Source: an uncultured Bdellovibrio sp.
Lineage (GTDB): Bacteria > Bdellovibrionota > Bdellovibrionia > Bdellovibrionales > Bdellovibrionaceae
Length of the DNA stretch: 6,809 nucleotides
Assembly: GCA_946480995.1 (NCBI GenBank)
Contig: CAMLMF010000135.1
Location: 1 to 6,809, forward strand
Direction: 5' to 3'
This document shows, in pieces, positions 5,735-6,809 of this stretch (positions are counted from its first letter, which is position 1; every line of letters begins with the position of its first letter). Under the pieces are notes generated by a model. It was not told the origin of the DNA and did not search any database. It was given only the letters and a program-made list of their open reading frames with translations. The position numbers were made by a program, and so were the translations under genes.

Positions 5735-6400
5735 ATGTTAAAGCTATTTACACACTTTAAAACCCTGATACTGGGCTTGTTCTTAGGAGCTGCCAGTATT
5801 TGGGTTTTAAATGCTTTTTATTTCTCGCGCCTGTTACCGACTTTGCCGGCTTTGTTTCAAGAAAACATTGAATACAAATTTTACGCTTATGCCACACAAA
5901 TCACCGGCAAACAGCGTTTGCAGGTGGCAAAGCTTCAGCAAGTTGAAGTGATCGAAAGAACCTCGGACCTAAAAGCTTTTTGGCTGGATTTGCCCCGCGT
6001 GGTGATTCGCGCCACAGTGCCCGTCGAATACGGATTTTTTATCGAGATGAATCAAGGTTGGAGGTTCCGCCTGCACGAAGACACCTTATTTGTGGATGTC
6101 CCCGCGCTCAGCAATAGCACTCCGGCGATCGACGTCAGTCAGCTCAAGTTCGAAGTAGTCAAAGGCAGTCTATTTAGAAATGAATCAGAGTCTTTACGAA
6201 AAATACAAAGCGAACTGATGGGCATTTTAGTTGAAAAATCCATTGCCCATCGAGCGTTAGTGAAGGATCAAGCTCGCAAATCCATCGAGGACTTCGTAAG
6301 GGGCTGGCTGTCGCAAGTCACACGCAGCAATTTACCAGAAAAAATTATTGTGCGTTTTCCGGATGACAAAGATGTCTCAGAAAATCCGCTGTCTCCTTAA
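5735..6400 (+). CDS. single-pass membrane protein, DUF4230-like
   Basis: This 221-residue protein has one N-terminal membrane segment (about residues 10-30, LILGLFLGAASIWVLNAFYF) after a short basic stretch. The rest therefore probably faces the periplasm, anchored in the inner membrane. The soluble part resembles DUF4230: LQVAKLQQVEVIER, then a PVEYGFFIEM strand, a segment like FVDVPALSNSTPAIDVSQLKFEV, and a long C-terminal amphipathic helix region (KIQSELMGILVEKSIAHRALVKDQARKSIEDFVRGWL). The family assignment is from recall of its layout and is moderate; the family has no known reaction. The start ATG has GAGG only two bases away (5729-5732), which is tight, but no other start keeps the membrane segment. 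It follows the lipoprotein gene by ten bases, suggesting co-transcription. Its TAA interlocks with the stop codon of the convergent gene. Confidence 0.65.
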   Translation: MLKLFTHFKTLILGLFLGAASIWVLNAFYFSRLLPTLPALFQENIEYKFYAYATQITGKQRLQVAKLQQVEVIERTSDLKAFWLDLPRVVIRATVPVEYGFFIEMNQGWRFRLHEDTLFVDVPALSNSTPAIDVSQLKFEVVKGSLFRNESESLRKIQSELMGILVEKSIAHRALVKDQARKSIEDFVRGWLSQVTRSNLPEKIIVRFPDDKDVSENPLSP

Positions 6401-6809
6401 AAACTTCCGCCACCAGATAAAGTAATAAACGTCTGCACTTCGTCTTTGGGTAAAGTACGGCCGTCCTTGTCCTGACGATCTTCTAAATAATGTAACGCCT
6501 GAACACCGCCCCCAAGACGCAACCCTGCCACCGCGAAGGTCACGCCGGCTTTTCCGAATGCCGCGTTGGATTTTTCGCTGGCCATGCGCACTCCCGGTCC
6601 GGCAAAAAGCTCAACCCCTAAATCACGGGCGGAGGTGTAGGCTTCCCAACTGAATAGCGCCTCAGAGTCTAAACCATAGACCTCTTTGATCTTTGTGCCA
6701 AACTGGGTAAAGACTGAATTGCGCCAGTTGAACCAATCACTCAAATACCAATTTAAACCCAAATGAATTTCACTAAAAGATTCGCCATCCCGTGTCCCCG
6801 AAGATCCCG
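6397..6809 (-). CDS. outer-membrane beta-barrel protein, C-terminal part (partial, runs off the right edge)
   Basis: The frame is open from the right edge to the stop at 6397-6399, giving 136 whole codons of the 3' end of a longer gene. No ATG in the window starts it; a TTG at 6762 lies in mid-strand, so the true start must be beyond 6809. The residues form alternating polar/hydrophobic strands with aromatic belts (EIHLGLNWYLSDW, LGVELFAGPGVRMAS, GKAGVTFAVAGLRLGGGVQALHYL). The chain ends FITLSGGGSF, where a terminal Phe after an amphipathic strand is the usual BAM recognition signal of outer-membrane barrels. A short charged turn, EDRQDKDGRTLPKDE, lies before the last strand. The substrate or role is unknown. 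It converges with the DUF4230-like gene, sharing TTAA at 6397-6400, with no terminator between them. Confidence 0.7.
   Translation of the reverse strand, partial: GSSGTRDGESFSEIHLGLNWYLSDWFNWRNSVFTQFGTKIKEVYGLDSEALFSWEAYTSARDLGVELFAGPGVRMASEKSNAAFGKAGVTFAVAGLRLGGGVQALHYLEDRQDKDGRTLPKDEVQTFITLSGGGSF

Noticed and set aside
6760..6762. TTG as the start of the minus-strand barrel protein.
   Set aside because: The frame stays open to the window edge with in-phase barrel-like residues upstream, and no ribosome binding site precedes the TTG, so the gene is treated as partial.

Overview
The window looks like chromosomal core sequence from a Gram-negative bacterium of moderate GC content. A Bdellovibrio-like predator (Bdellovibrionota) is my best guess. 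The reasons are the many exported proteins, an outer-membrane barrel protein ending in Phe, a lipoprotein-like signal peptide ending in the odd box Y-Q-N-C (a style I associate with Bdellovibrio), and a candidate FliA-type promoter. This assignment is inference, not a database result. I see no phage, insertion sequence, CRISPR array or toxin-antitoxin pair.

Left part (1-2914): a TruC-type tRNA pseudouridine synthase is followed by an exported M1-clan zinc peptidase with its own likely promoter. The peptidase keeps HExxH and the third zinc ligand, but the GxMEN aminopeptidase motif is replaced. Five bases after its stop lies a complete tRNA-Arg(CCT) with encoded CCA. Its best promoter lies inside the end of the peptidase gene.

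Middle part (2915-4206): a WYL-domain HTH regulator (minus strand) and a small GFA-family zinc protein (plus strand) diverge from a short intergenic region. That region holds a 25-bp near-perfect palindrome made of two tandem ATATGnCATAT-like sites, the natural candidate operator for the regulator. A perfect 12-bp hairpin follows the GFA gene.

Right part (4207-6809): a small exported protein with four cysteines and no recognised family has a 15-bp palindrome just upstream and a strong intrinsic terminator behind it. Next comes a two-gene unit: a putative lipoprotein with a proline-rich linker, then a single-pass membrane protein resembling DUF4230. A candidate sigma-28 promoter sits in front. 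The last gene is the 3' part of an outer-membrane beta-barrel protein on the minus strand, running off the right edge. Its stop codon interlocks with that of the DUF4230-like gene in a shared TTAA.

The most useful leads are the operator palindrome, the variant peptidase active site, the tRNA squeezed between convergent genes and the uncharacterised lipoprotein/DUF4230-like pair. I did not find a clear new multi-gene defence or biosynthetic system here.
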